The notes beneath the pieces are model-generated. The model had not been told where the DNA came from and searched no databases. It saw only the letters and a list, made by a program, of their open reading frames with translations. A stretch of 64,000 bases of DNA from CAJQQK01 sp965224225 (lineage in GTDB: Bacteria > Pseudomonadota > Alphaproteobacteria > Rhizobiales > Hyphomicrobiaceae), in contig CBDCZF010000035.1 of the NCBI GenBank assembly GCA_965224225.1, forward strand, positions 310,001 to 374,000, given 5' to 3'. Below, one piece after another: positions 17,129 through 26,206 of the stretch. A program made the position numbers and the translations under genes. Within the stretch, counting starts at the first letter, position 1. The number at the start of each line of letters is the position of its first letter.

Positions 17129-17276
17129 AGCAATATCCGACCGGACGGAATCGGGTGCGAACATTTCGATGCCGTCCGGTCGGATGGAAATTGCTCTAGA
17201 AATGAAACAGATAGAGCATCTTTATCCGCGCGGAACAGAACCGCTACGCGGTTCCATCCGATCGGATGATCTCTAG
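17125..17276. repeat. Palindromic element between two convergent genes, supplying both stop codons
   Basis: A 152-base element bounded by CTAG at both ends. The first half (17125-17199) is a nearly perfect hairpin from CTAGAGCAATATCCGACCGG to its reverse complement ending GCTCTAG; the second half (17200-17276) carries AGAGCATCTTTATCC and a hairpin around GAACCGCTACGCGGTTC, ending ATCTCTAG. The outer CTAGs contain the TAG stop of usg and, on the minus strand, the TAG stop of the DUF1285 gene. It probably also acts as a bidirectional terminator. Similar GAGCA-type palindromes are frequent in Hyphomicrobiales genomes (recollection). Confidence 0.8.
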
Positions 17277-17866
17277 CCGGCGGCAAGCTCGAAGAATTCA
17301 CCGCCGCTCCAGAGCCCTAGTTGATCAGCAGATATGCCGTGCGGCCGCTCGCTGGTCGATAAGGCAAGCTCGACAAGATCATAATATAGGGCACGCGTGA
17401 CCAGGGCTTCGAGGCGGCCGCGCACGAGCAGATAGGGCTTGAGGCCGCCGCTTGCCGCCTCGGTTTCAAAGCGCAACGGATTGTCCGCGCCGCAGTGCAC
17501 AATATCGTCGACGTTCGTGCGGAAAATCAGCTGCTGGTCGGGGCCGGCGCCTTCGACCTGCATTTCAACCGCCAGGAAGGGCGCATCCTCGACCGCGATA
17601 TCGATCTTCTCGACCGGGGTCACGAGATATGTGCGGCCGTCTTCGTCACGGCGCAGGACCCGGGAGAACAACTTGACCAACGGCATGCGGCCGATCGGTG
17701 AGCCCTGATAGAACCAGGTGCCGTCGGACTTGATGGCCATGCCGATATCGCCGCAGTAGGGCGGGTCCCAGCGCTCGACCGGCGGCAGGCTGGTCATGTC
17801 CTGGGCGGCAATAAAATCGCTCAAACCTTGAATGCGGTTAACGTCTGCGCCAGCGGCATCGACCAT
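17273..17866 (-). CDS. DUF1285 domain protein
   Basis: A 197-residue cytoplasmic protein of the DUF1285 family. Characteristic parts are the N-terminal PPVERWDPPYCGDIGMAIKSDG, then TWFYQGSPIGRMPLVKLFSRVL, TYLVTPVEKIDI and the C-terminal LWSGGEFFEL. The function is unknown; structures of the family show two small beta-rich domains. It is divergent from the MoxR gene, an arrangement I recall as common in Alphaproteobacteria, suggesting a link to that envelope block. Its stop codon lies in the neighbouring palindromic element. Confidence 0.88.
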   Translation of the reverse strand: MVDAAGADVNRIQGLSDFIAAQDMTSLPPVERWDPPYCGDIGMAIKSDGTWFYQGSPIGRMPLVKLFSRVLRRDEDGRTYLVTPVEKIDIAVEDAPFLAVEMQVEGAGPDQQLIFRTNVDDIVHCGADNPLRFETEAASGGLKPYLLVRGRLEALVTRALYYDLVELALSTSERPHGISADQLGLWSGGEFFELAAG

Positions 17867-18050
17867 CGATCAACCTTCTTTTCGATCCCCGAATTCAGCC
17901 TTAGGCTCTTTTGTGCGGTATCCTGGTGGATTTGCTATAAGTTCGCCTGACCACCTTGGTTGTCTGCGTATCCGACGACGCCCAACACAATGTGACCACT
18001 TTCACTCTGCCAAGGTTCCACCCGATTACAAGCGACCCTATAGTAGCGCC

Positions 18051-19067
18051 ATGAACACCACCACCCAAGTCAACGAAACTGAGCAGGGCGAGGAGATCAT
18101 CGCCCGGATCGAGGCCGCAGGCAAACGGATGGCTGAAGTCCGTGAAAGTGCGGCGACCGTCATCTTCGGCCAGGATCGCGTCATCGAGCGCGCCCTTATC
18201 ACGATCCTCGCCGGCGGCCATGGCCTGCTGATCGGCGTGCCGGGCCTTGCCAAGACGCTGCTCGTCGACACGCTCGGCACCATCCTCGGGCTCGATTCGA
18301 AACGCATTCAGTTCACGCCGGACCTGATGCCATCCGACATTATCGGCTCGGAAGTGCTCGAAGAGTCGGCGGGCGGGCGCGAACGGGCCTTCCGCTTCAT
18401 CAAGGGCCCGATCTTCACGCAGCTCTTGATGGCCGACGAAATCAACCGTGCGAGCCCGCGCACCCAGTCAGCGCTGCTGCAGGCGATGCAGGAACATCAC
18501 GTTACGGTGGCGGGTGCCCGCCACGACGTGCCGACACCCTTTCATGTGCTCGCGACGCAAAACCCGCTTGAGCAGGAAGGCACCTATCCGCTGCCCGAAG
18601 CGCAACTCGACCGTTTTTTACTGCAGATCGATGTCGACTATCCTGGCATCGATGCCGAACGGCGCATGCTCATCGAGACGACAGGCACGGGTTCGCGTCA
18701 GCCGATGGCGATCCTGTCCGGGCCGGAGCTGATCGAAATTCAGCAGCTGGTGCGCCAGATGCCGGTCTCAGACAAAGTCGTCGAGGCGATCCTCGAGCTG
18801 GTGCGCTCGGCCCGTCCCGGCGAAAGCTCGAACGAAGTGACCAACAACTACATCGCCTGGGGTCCCGGCCCGCGCGCGAGCCAGGCGCTGATGCTGGCCG
18901 TACGCGCCAAGGCACTGCTCGACCGCCGCCTGGCGCCATCGGTCGATGATGTCATCGAGCTTGCCGAACCGGTGCTCAAGCATCGCATGGCGCTGACCTT
19001 TGCCGCGCGCACCGAAGACCGCGACATCGCCTCGATCATTGCCGATCTCGCCGGCGCATTGGAGTAG
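18051..19067 (+). CDS. moxR: MoxR-family AAA+ ATPase
   Basis: A 338-residue AAA+ ATPase thought to act as a chaperone for maturation of envelope or metal enzymes together with VWA/BatA-type proteins. Walker A is GVPGLAKTLL, Walker B is LLMADEINRASPRTQSALLQ, sensor 1 is LATQNPLEQEGTYPLPEAQLDRF, followed by the C-terminal lid. The ATG at 18051 is chosen because conserved sequence begins soon after it; the open frame upstream to 17832 overlaps the divergent DUF1285 gene. The DUF58 gene starts five bases after its stop, so this is the first gene of an operon reaching 25152. Confidence 0.93.
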   Translation: MNTTTQVNETEQGEEIIARIEAAGKRMAEVRESAATVIFGQDRVIERALITILAGGHGLLIGVPGLAKTLLVDTLGTILGLDSKRIQFTPDLMPSDIIGSEVLEESAGGRERAFRFIKGPIFTQLLMADEINRASPRTQSALLQAMQEHHVTVAGARHDVPTPFHVLATQNPLEQEGTYPLPEAQLDRFLLQIDVDYPGIDAERRMLIETTGTGSRQPMAILSGPELIEIQQLVRQMPVSDKVVEAILELVRSARPGESSNEVTNNYIAWGPGPRASQALMLAVRAKALLDRRLAPSVDDVIELAEPVLKHRMALTFAARTEDRDIASIIADLAGALE

Positions 19068-19072
19068 GCCAG

Positions 19073-20050
19073 GTGGCATTGATCGGCCGGATGAGCGCGG
19101 CTGCGAAAAGCGGCTTGCAGGGCAGCGACAGTGGGCCGTCACCGGCGATCGCCGCTGAAGGCGAGGCACTCGAACTGGCCGAACGCCTGCCCGATCTCCT
19201 GGTCGAGGCGATGCGCGTTGCCAACACGATCATGCACGGTATTCACGGCCGCCGCCGATCGGGACCGGGCGAGACGTTCTGGCAGTTCCGACAGTACGAG
19301 CAGACCGATGATGCAGCCCTCATCGATTGGCGCCGCTCGGCAAGCTCGGACCACTATTATGTGCGCGAGCGCGAATGGGAGGCAGCCCATACGTTCTGGC
19401 TCTGGGCCAACCTTTCACCGTCGATGGTGTTTCGCAGTCATCTCTCCGAAACACTGAAACGCGACCGGGCGCTGGTCCTGCTGCTCGCGACGGCGGAAAT
19501 GCTGGTGCGGGCCGGGGAACGGGTCGCCTACCTCGGCCTCTCGCGGCCAACGGCGAGCCGCCGGGCGACGACACGGATGGTGGAAACACTAGTCGAAAAT
19601 CAGAGTTCGGCGATCCTGGTCGACAGCCAGCCGCCGGCGGCAACGGTCGCCCGCCACGCCGGCATCGTGCTGGTCTCCGATTTTCTCGATCCGCCGGAGA
19701 TCACGATCGAGCGCATGAAGGTGCTCGCTGACAACGGCGCCAAGGGCCATCTGATCATGATTGCTGATCCCGCCGAAGAAACCCTGCCCTGGGAAGGCCG
19801 GGCGGAATTCCTGGCGCTCGGCAGCAACGAAAGCTGGCTCGCCGACCGGGTCGAGACGATCCGCGAGGACTACCAGACGAAACTCAAGGCCCACCGCGAT
19901 CAATTGCGCCAGGAGGCAACGCGCATGGATTGGTCGTTCCTGATACATCACACCGACCGGCCGGCGGCCGAACCGCTGCTCAGCCTGTCGATGCGATTGC
20001 AGGACGGAGGGCGCGGCCAGTTCGCGGGACTGACCCGCGGCGTCGCATGA
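19073..20050 (+). CDS. DUF58 domain protein
   Basis: A 325-residue protein with the DUF58 core RRSGPGETFWQFRQYEQTDD, IDWRRSASSDHYYVREREWE, and the C-terminal LIMIADPAEETLPW region of a von-Willebrand-A-like fold. It uses a GTG start at 19073 with GGAG eight bases upstream, inside the MoxR gene's last codons. DUF58 proteins accompany MoxR ATPases in most bacteria and are presumed to be their substrate or adaptor proteins. No membrane helix is obvious, so it is likely cytoplasmic or peripheral. Confidence 0.9.
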   Translation: MALIGRMSAAAKSGLQGSDSGPSPAIAAEGEALELAERLPDLLVEAMRVANTIMHGIHGRRRSGPGETFWQFRQYEQTDDAALIDWRRSASSDHYYVREREWEAAHTFWLWANLSPSMVFRSHLSETLKRDRALVLLLATAEMLVRAGERVAYLGLSRPTASRRATTRMVETLVENQSSAILVDSQPPAATVARHAGIVLVSDFLDPPEITIERMKVLADNGAKGHLIMIADPAEETLPWEGRAEFLALGSNESWLADRVETIREDYQTKLKAHRDQLRQEATRMDWSFLIHHTDRPAAEPLLSLSMRLQDGGRGQFAGLTRGVA

Positions 20051-20063
20051 CGGGGTGGGGCAG

Positions 20064-22994
20064 ATGAGCATTGGCGCACTTGCATTCCTGAACCCCTGGC
20101 TGCTGGCCGGTCTCGCAGCCCTGCCGATCATCTACTGGCTGCTGCGCACCGTGCCGCCGAGGCCGCGCCAGATCGAGTTTCCGCCGACCCGCATCCTGGT
20201 CGGCATCGAGAATCGCGAGAAGACGCCGCACAAGACGCCGTGGTGGCTGATGCTGATCCGCCTGCTGGCGGCAGCCCTGATCATCCTGGCGCTGGCCGAG
20301 CCGGTGCTCAATCCCGATCGCGGCAGCGTCCTCAAAGGCGGCGGCCCGGTCGCCCTGGTAATTGACAACGGCTGGAGCGCTGCGGCGCAATGGTCGGAGC
20401 GTGCGCGCATGGTCGACCGGCTGATCGACGAAGCGGAAAGCCGCGGGCGTGCGCTGGTGATCGTTGCGACCGCCGATGCCGCCAACACGCTGGCCCGGAT
20501 CGAGGCGCCGCCAGCCGCGCGAACCCGTGCGGCGGCCGTGATCCCGCAGGCCCATGGGCCCGAGCGCATGCCGGCCCTCAACCGCCTCAAGGCGGCGCTC
20601 GGCAATCAGGGAGACGCCAGTATCGTCTGGCTGAGCGATGGTATCGATCACGGCGATGCTGCAACATTTGCGACCGAGCTCGCGGGTCTTGCCAGTGGTG
20701 GTCTCACCATTGTCGAGACCGGCAATGGCAATGAGGCTCTTGGCGTCTTCGCTAGCATCGGCCAAGGAGGGCGGCTCGAAGCCTCCGTAGTCCGTGCCGA
20801 CGGTGCTTCCAACGAAGGCCTCGTGCTGGCGCTTTCCAATCGCGGCGAGCGGCTCGGAGAAGCCCGCTTCAAGCTGGCGCCGGGCGAAAAACGCGCTGCG
20901 GTATCTTTCGAGTTACCGCTTGAATTGCGCAATCAGGTATCGCGTATCACGATTGCGACGGAACGCTCGGCCGGTGCCGTCAGCCTGATGGATGCGCGCA
21001 CGAAGTGGAACCGCGTCGGAATCATCGCCGGCAGTGCCCGGGAAGAAGCCCAGCCGCTGCTCGATCCGCTCTATTACATTCGAAAGGCGGTCGGACCGTT
21101 CGCCGAACTGGTCGAGACGGACGATGCCAACCTCGCATCCGGTCTCGACCGCATTCTTGCGCAAAAGCCGTCCATTCTGATCCTGGCCGACATTGGTACG
21201 CTGGCCGACGATGAAGCCGACAAGGTGCGCGAGTGGGCGAAAGGCGGCGGCCTGCTGGTGCGCTTCGCAGGACCGCGTCTCGAGAAGGGTGGTGATGATC
21301 TGCTGCCGATCGCGCTCAGGCTCGGCGGCCGCGAACTTGGCGGTGCGCTGTCGTGGTCGACGCCGCAACCGCTTGCCGACTTCGATGACGAAAGCCTGTT
21401 TGCCGGCCTCGATGCACCGAAAGAGGTGCTGGTGCGCCGGCAGGTGCTCGCCGATCCGACCCGGCTCGGGCCGGATGTCGACGTCTGGGCCCGCCTCAAG
21501 GACGGCACGCCGCTGGTCACATCGAATGATTATGGCGAAGGGCGCATTGTGCTGTTTCACATCACCGCCAATACCAAGTGGTCGAACCTGCCGCTGTCGG
21601 GACTGTTCGTGAACATGCTCCGGCGTATTGCAACTCTCGGCAAACTTGGCGGTGGTGCTGCGGCAGCGGATGGTGTGGTGACGAATACGGCGGGCGACAC
21701 GGCCCGGCGCCTGGCGCAAAACGTGCTGCCGCCAATCCAGGTGCTCGACGGCTTCGGCGATCTGCGCCCGCCGCCGCCGACGGCGGAGACGATCGGGCGG
21801 GCCGCGTTTGACAAAACCGCCGTCTCGATCAAGCATCCGCCGGGCTACTATGGAGCAGCAGGCCGTCCGAGGGCGCTCAACGTGATTACCGAGACGACCG
21901 AACTCAAAGCACTTCCCGAGATGCCGAGCGGCGTCCGCCGGCGCGGCTATGACGGGCAGACATCGACATCGCTCAAGCCGTGGTTCCTCGGTGCGGCGCT
22001 GGCGCTGTTATTGATCGACGTCATCGCTATCCTACTGTTGCAGGGCGGCAGTTTGTTCGGGCAGAGACGTGCGCCACGGACGAGTGCTGCAAGCGTGCTA
22101 GTCTTGGTCGGGGCGGCGATGCTGGCGGTTGCCGGCGCGGTGCTCGTGGGCGGCGGTTCGTCGGCTGCGATTGCCCAGCCGGCGGGCGCAACCAGTACTG
22201 CACCCAAGCCATCGACACGCGAAGAACAGGAGGCCGATGCACTGGCGCTGCGCGTTACCGGACGCGTGACCTTCGGATATGTGCTGACCGGCGAGCCGAC
22301 CACCGACGGGACGAGCGAGGCGGGCCTTTCGGGTCTCGTCAAAGTGCTCACAGCACGCACGGCTGTCGAACCGGGCGAGCCGGTCGGCGTCGACATCGAG
22401 CGTGACGAGATCGCCTTTTTCCCGCTGCTTTATTGGCCGGTCACCAGCCAGGCCAAGGAACTCGACACCAAGACGCTCGCCAAGATCGATGCCTTCATGA
22501 AACAGGGCGGCATGATCATCTTCGATACCCAGGACTTCGGCCAGGGCATCCCGATCGAGCTCAGCCAGCGGACGGACCCGACCCAGCCGACGCCCTTGCA
22601 ACGGTTGATCGGCAAGCTCGACATCCCGCGTCTCGAGCCGGTGCCGGAAGGTCATGTGCTGACCAAGTCGTTCTACCTGTTACGCCGTTTCCCCGGCCGC
22701 TGGGATGGCGGTGAATTATGGGTCGAATCGGGCGGCGGTTCGGCGGCGATCAACGAGGAACGCAAGAGCCGGGTCGACGGCGTCAGCTCGATCCTGGTGA
22801 CGTCGAACGACTTCGCCTCGGCCTGGGCTCTTGATGAGCGCAATCTGGCGATGTTCCCGGTCGTGCCGGGCGGCGAGCGTCAGCGCGAGATGGCCTACCG
22901 CACCGGCGTGAATATCGTGATGTATGCGCTGACCGGCAACTACAAGGCCGATCAGGTGCACATTCCCGCCCTGCTCGAGCGGCTCGGGCAATAA
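20064..22994 (+). CDS. BatA-type N-terminal domain / DUF4159 membrane protein
   Basis: A 976-residue membrane protein. The N-terminus (AFLNPWLLAGLAALPIIYWLL, PRPRQIEFPPTRIL) is the BatA/BatB-type anchor, followed by a second membrane helix near residue 75, a VWA-like region (VALVIDNGWSAAAQ), a glutamine-amidotransferase-like segment, two helices near residues 640-700, and a C-terminal DUF4159 domain (RVTGRVTFGYVLTGEP ... MIIFDTQDFGQG). DUF4159 is predicted to face the periplasm. The start at 20064 follows GGGGTGGGG. It is the third gene of the MoxR operon and probably works with it in envelope stress or assembly; the precise role is unknown. Confidence 0.85.
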   Translation: MSIGALAFLNPWLLAGLAALPIIYWLLRTVPPRPRQIEFPPTRILVGIENREKTPHKTPWWLMLIRLLAAALIILALAEPVLNPDRGSVLKGGGPVALVIDNGWSAAAQWSERARMVDRLIDEAESRGRALVIVATADAANTLARIEAPPAARTRAAAVIPQAHGPERMPALNRLKAALGNQGDASIVWLSDGIDHGDAATFATELAGLASGGLTIVETGNGNEALGVFASIGQGGRLEASVVRADGASNEGLVLALSNRGERLGEARFKLAPGEKRAAVSFELPLELRNQVSRITIATERSAGAVSLMDARTKWNRVGIIAGSAREEAQPLLDPLYYIRKAVGPFAELVETDDANLASGLDRILAQKPSILILADIGTLADDEADKVREWAKGGGLLVRFAGPRLEKGGDDLLPIALRLGGRELGGALSWSTPQPLADFDDESLFAGLDAPKEVLVRRQVLADPTRLGPDVDVWARLKDGTPLVTSNDYGEGRIVLFHITANTKWSNLPLSGLFVNMLRRIATLGKLGGGAAAADGVVTNTAGDTARRLAQNVLPPIQVLDGFGDLRPPPPTAETIGRAAFDKTAVSIKHPPGYYGAAGRPRALNVITETTELKALPEMPSGVRRRGYDGQTSTSLKPWFLGAALALLLIDVIAILLLQGGSLFGQRRAPRTSAASVLVLVGAAMLAVAGAVLVGGGSSAAIAQPAGATSTAPKPSTREEQEADALALRVTGRVTFGYVLTGEPTTDGTSEAGLSGLVKVLTARTAVEPGEPVGVDIERDEIAFFPLLYWPVTSQAKELDTKTLAKIDAFMKQGGMIIFDTQDFGQGIPIELSQRTDPTQPTPLQRLIGKLDIPRLEPVPEGHVLTKSFYLLRRFPGRWDGGELWVESGGGSAAINEERKSRVDGVSSILVTSNDFASAWALDERNLAMFPVVPGGERQREMAYRTGVNIVMYALTGNYKADQVHIPALLERLGQ

Positions 22995-23024
22995 TGGGCG
23001 AACAGGCAAACGCTTAAGAGCGAA

Positions 23025-25152
23025 ATGATGTCGAACTGGTCACTAGATTTTGCACCGATGCTGCCGCCGCCCCTGTTCTGGGCCGGTGCGATTGCAGCCG
23101 CTGTGCTGGTTGTGATCCTGCTGATCCGGCGCAGTCGAGGTGCGCTGTTGCGAGCACTGGCACTCGCGGCCCTGATCTTTGCACTCGCCAACCCGACGCT
23201 GCGCCAGGAAGAGCGCGAGAACCTCGGCAACATCGCAATCGTCATGATCGACGAGAGCACCAGCCAGACGTTGGCCGAACGGCCGGAACAAGCAGCCGCC
23301 ATCCGCAAGGAACTCGAGGCGAAGCTCGGGCGCGTCGAGAACCTCGAAATCAAGTGGATCACCTCGTCCCGCCCGAGCGACAACGCACGTTCCGGCACCA
23401 ACGTGTTCGGCGATCTCAACCAGGCGCTGGCCGATACGCCGCCCGACCGGCTGGCAGGCGTCATCATGATAACGGACGGGCAGGTCCACGACGTACCGGG
23501 CCAGGTCAAGGAGCTTGGCTTCAACGCGCCGGTGCATGCCCTTCTGACGGGCCGGCCCAATGAATTCGACCGGCGCATCGAACTGATCAAGGCGCCGCGC
23601 TACGGCATCGTCGGCCAGTCGCGCGACATCGAACTCAGAATCAAGGAAGCCGGCAAGCCACCATCGTCACGTAATGGACTGCTGTCGCTCAAGATCCGGC
23701 GCGAAGGCGAGGTCGACGAGGAGCGCCAGGTACGCGTCGGTGATCGACTCGCGATCCCGATGGAGTTCCCGCATGCCGGCCAGAATATCGTCGAACTCGA
23801 GCTTGCAACGACCGAAGGTGAATTGACGGCAGCCAACAACCGCGTTGTCGTGGTGGCAGAGGGCGTGCGCGAAAACCTGCGCGTGCTGCTCGTCTCGGGC
23901 CAGCCGCATGCCGGTGAGAGAACCTGGCGGAACCTCTTGAAGTCGGACGCGGCCGTCGATCTCGTGCACTTCACGATTCTGCGGCCGCCGCGCAAGCAGG
24001 ACGGCACGCCGATCAACCAGCTCTCGCTGATCGCATTTCCGACCCGGGAACTCTTCAGCCAGAAGATCCACGAGTTCGATCTCATTGTGTTCGATCGTTA
24101 CGAGCACCGCGGCATCCTGCAGTTGCTCTACTACGACAACATCTCGCGCTACGTCGAACGCCATGGCGGGGCACTGCTGGTTGCCGCCGGCGAGGCTTAT
24201 GCGGGCCAACGCTCGATCGTGCGCACGCCGCTCTTCCCCGTACTGCCGGCGATGCCGACCGGCAATATTATCGAACAGCCGTTCCGCGCGCGCCTGACCA
24301 AGGACGGTGAGCGCCATCCCGTGACCCATGATCTGCCGGGCGCCGACATCACGGATCCGACGTGGGGCCGCTGGTACCGCCAGATCGACGTCACGCGCGA
24401 ACGCGGCCGCACGATCATGCAGGGCGTCGAGGACAAACCTCTCCTGCTGCTCGACCGCAAGGGCAAGGGACGGGTGGCGCTACTGACCTCCGATCATGCC
24501 TGGCTCTGGGCACGCCGGTTCGACGGCGGCGGCCCGCACACGCTGCTGCTCAGGCGACTGTCGCACTGGCTGATGAAGGAACCGGGACCTCGAAGAAGAA
24601 CGCCTGCGGGCAAGCGCCAAGGGCCTGACGATCACGATCGAGCGGCGCTCGATGAACGACGAAGTGCCCGCCGTCACGGTCTCGGAACCGGGCGGCAAGT
24701 CTGCGACGCTGACTCTCGATGCAGCAGGTGCCGGGCGCTGGCAGGCGACGATGAAGGCAACTCAGGCGGGCCTCTATAAGTTCGAGACCAAGTCCGATAC
24801 CGGCACGCTGACAGCAGTAGCCCATGCCGGCATCGCTGATCCGCGCGAGATGTCTGATGTTACCGCGACGGATGAGAAGTTGCGGCCGCTGATCGAAGCG
24901 ACCGGCGGCAACGTCTTCTGGACCAAGGGCGGCGGCCTCTTTGCCTCATCGGACCCGGCGAGCGTGTCGGTGCCGCGCGTGACGATGCTGCGGGCCGCGC
25001 GTGTGCTCTCGGGATCGAACTGGATGGGCCTCCGGGACCGCGAGGCCTACGTGACGCGTGGCGTTCGCCTGACCCCGATGTTCACCGGCTTTGCTGCCCT
25101 TGCCGCCCTGCTGTTCCTGATCACGATCGCCTGGTGGCGTGAGGGGCGCTGA
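23025..25152 (+). CDS. Membrane protein with glutamine-amidotransferase-like domain, one frameshift
   Basis: The last gene of the MoxR operon, about 708 residues once corrected. Two N-terminal membrane helices (FWAGAIAAAVLVVILLI, ALALAALIFALANP) precede a VWA-like part (NIAIVMIDESTSQ, IMITDGQVHDV), a class-I-amidotransferase-like segment (FDLIVFDRYEHRG) and a C-terminal helix (FAALAALLFLITIAWW). The frame breaks at the GGG of 24584-24586: removing one G restores MKEPDLEEERLRASAKGLTI and joins the frame that ends at 25152. As read, the first frame would run on to 24779 with an unrelated tail. A consensus error is more likely than a real mutation. Confidence 0.78.
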
Positions 25153-25198
25153 CGGGGAGGAGCGACGGTTGCGTTGCTTCAGACCGTCTGACCCCAAC

Positions 25199-26206
25199 TC
25201 AGCCAGCCGTCCCCGCCCGAAGTTCGCCGACCAAGCCCTTGACCAGCCGCCGGGCGATGGCGGCAGCGGCGAGCCGGCGGTAATGGGCGGCTGCGATGGT
25301 CGTGCGCTGTGGCGAGACCTGTTTTTGCACCAGCTTCTCGAGGGTGGTGAGTTCTGCCTCGAGATCCTGGTCCAGCGTTATCGAGCCGGTGCCTTCGACT
25401 AGGATCGGCCGGGAGTTGGTGCCCGTAACGGCGACGGTTAGCGCTATGGCACCATCCGGATGGCGATCGCAGGCAACCGCGACACCGGCCAGCGGGAAGT
25501 CGATCGCACCGCGGACCCGCACCTTTTCGTAGGCCGACACCGTCATCACGCCGGCTTGGGGTGGATTGACGCGAACCGTGGTGATGAGCTCACCTGGGTC
25601 AAGTTGCAGATGGTCGGCACCGTCTTCCTGGTAGAGATCGGCTAATGCGAGATGCCGGCGACCATCCGGGCCAGCCACCTCGACGGCGGCGCCGAGGACG
25701 AGGAGTGCCGGTGCGAGATCGCCGCAAAAGGCAGCCCGACATCGCTTGCCCTGCGGCGCGACATGGCAGATCTCGCCGCGGTATTTCAGGCAGTAGTCGT
25801 TCGCCTTGCGCCACCAATGGCTCTGGTTGTAGTAGAGGCAGCGCGTGTCGAGGCAGACGTTACCCCCGACCGTGGCGGCAACGCGATGGCTGGGGCCCGC
25901 GATCGTTTCGCAGGCTTCGGCGACGGCACGGTATTGGCCACGTACGCCCTGATGCCCGCAAATTTCGGCTAACGTCACGCCGGCACCGATCAGTAGGCCC
26001 TGGTCATCGCATCGGAGCTGGCGTAGTTCCTCGATGCCGCTCAGGTCGATGATGCTAGGCGCATCCACCAGGCCCCGGCGCATGTTGACGATCAGGTCGG
26101 TGCCGCCGGCAAGGTACCGGCTGCCAGGGTCTGCGGCGGCAGCCGCGACTGCTTCGTCGATCGTCGTTGGCCGCAGAATTGCAAATTCAGGGAGCGCTTC
26201 GATCAT
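25199..26206 (-). CDS. hcrB: 4-hydroxybenzoyl-CoA reductase, FAD/[4Fe-4S] beta subunit
   Basis: The electron-entry subunit of the molybdenum enzyme that removes the para-hydroxyl of 4-hydroxybenzoyl-CoA to give benzoyl-CoA, 335 residues. It has the FAD-binding blocks YLAGGTDLIVNMRRG and ATVGGNVCLDTRCLYYNQ of the xanthine-oxidase family. It also has the insertion unique to this enzyme, with cysteines at about residues 123, 139, 147 and 156, the same spacing as the extra [4Fe-4S] ligands of the Thauera enzyme as I recall it. That insertion separates it from ordinary CO- or xanthine-dehydrogenase medium subunits. Its ATG overlaps the hcrA stop by four bases. Confidence 0.9.
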   Translation of the reverse strand: MIEALPEFAILRPTTIDEAVAAAAADPGSRYLAGGTDLIVNMRRGLVDAPSIIDLSGIEELRQLRCDDQGLLIGAGVTLAEICGHQGVRGQYRAVAEACETIAGPSHRVAATVGGNVCLDTRCLYYNQSHWWRKANDYCLKYRGEICHVAPQGKRCRAAFCGDLAPALLVLGAAVEVAGPDGRRHLALADLYQEDGADHLQLDPGELITTVRVNPPQAGVMTVSAYEKVRVRGAIDFPLAGVAVACDRHPDGAIALTVAVTGTNSRPILVEGTGSITLDQDLEAELTTLEKLVQKQVSPQRTTIAAAHYRRLAAAAIARRLVKGLVGELRAGTAG

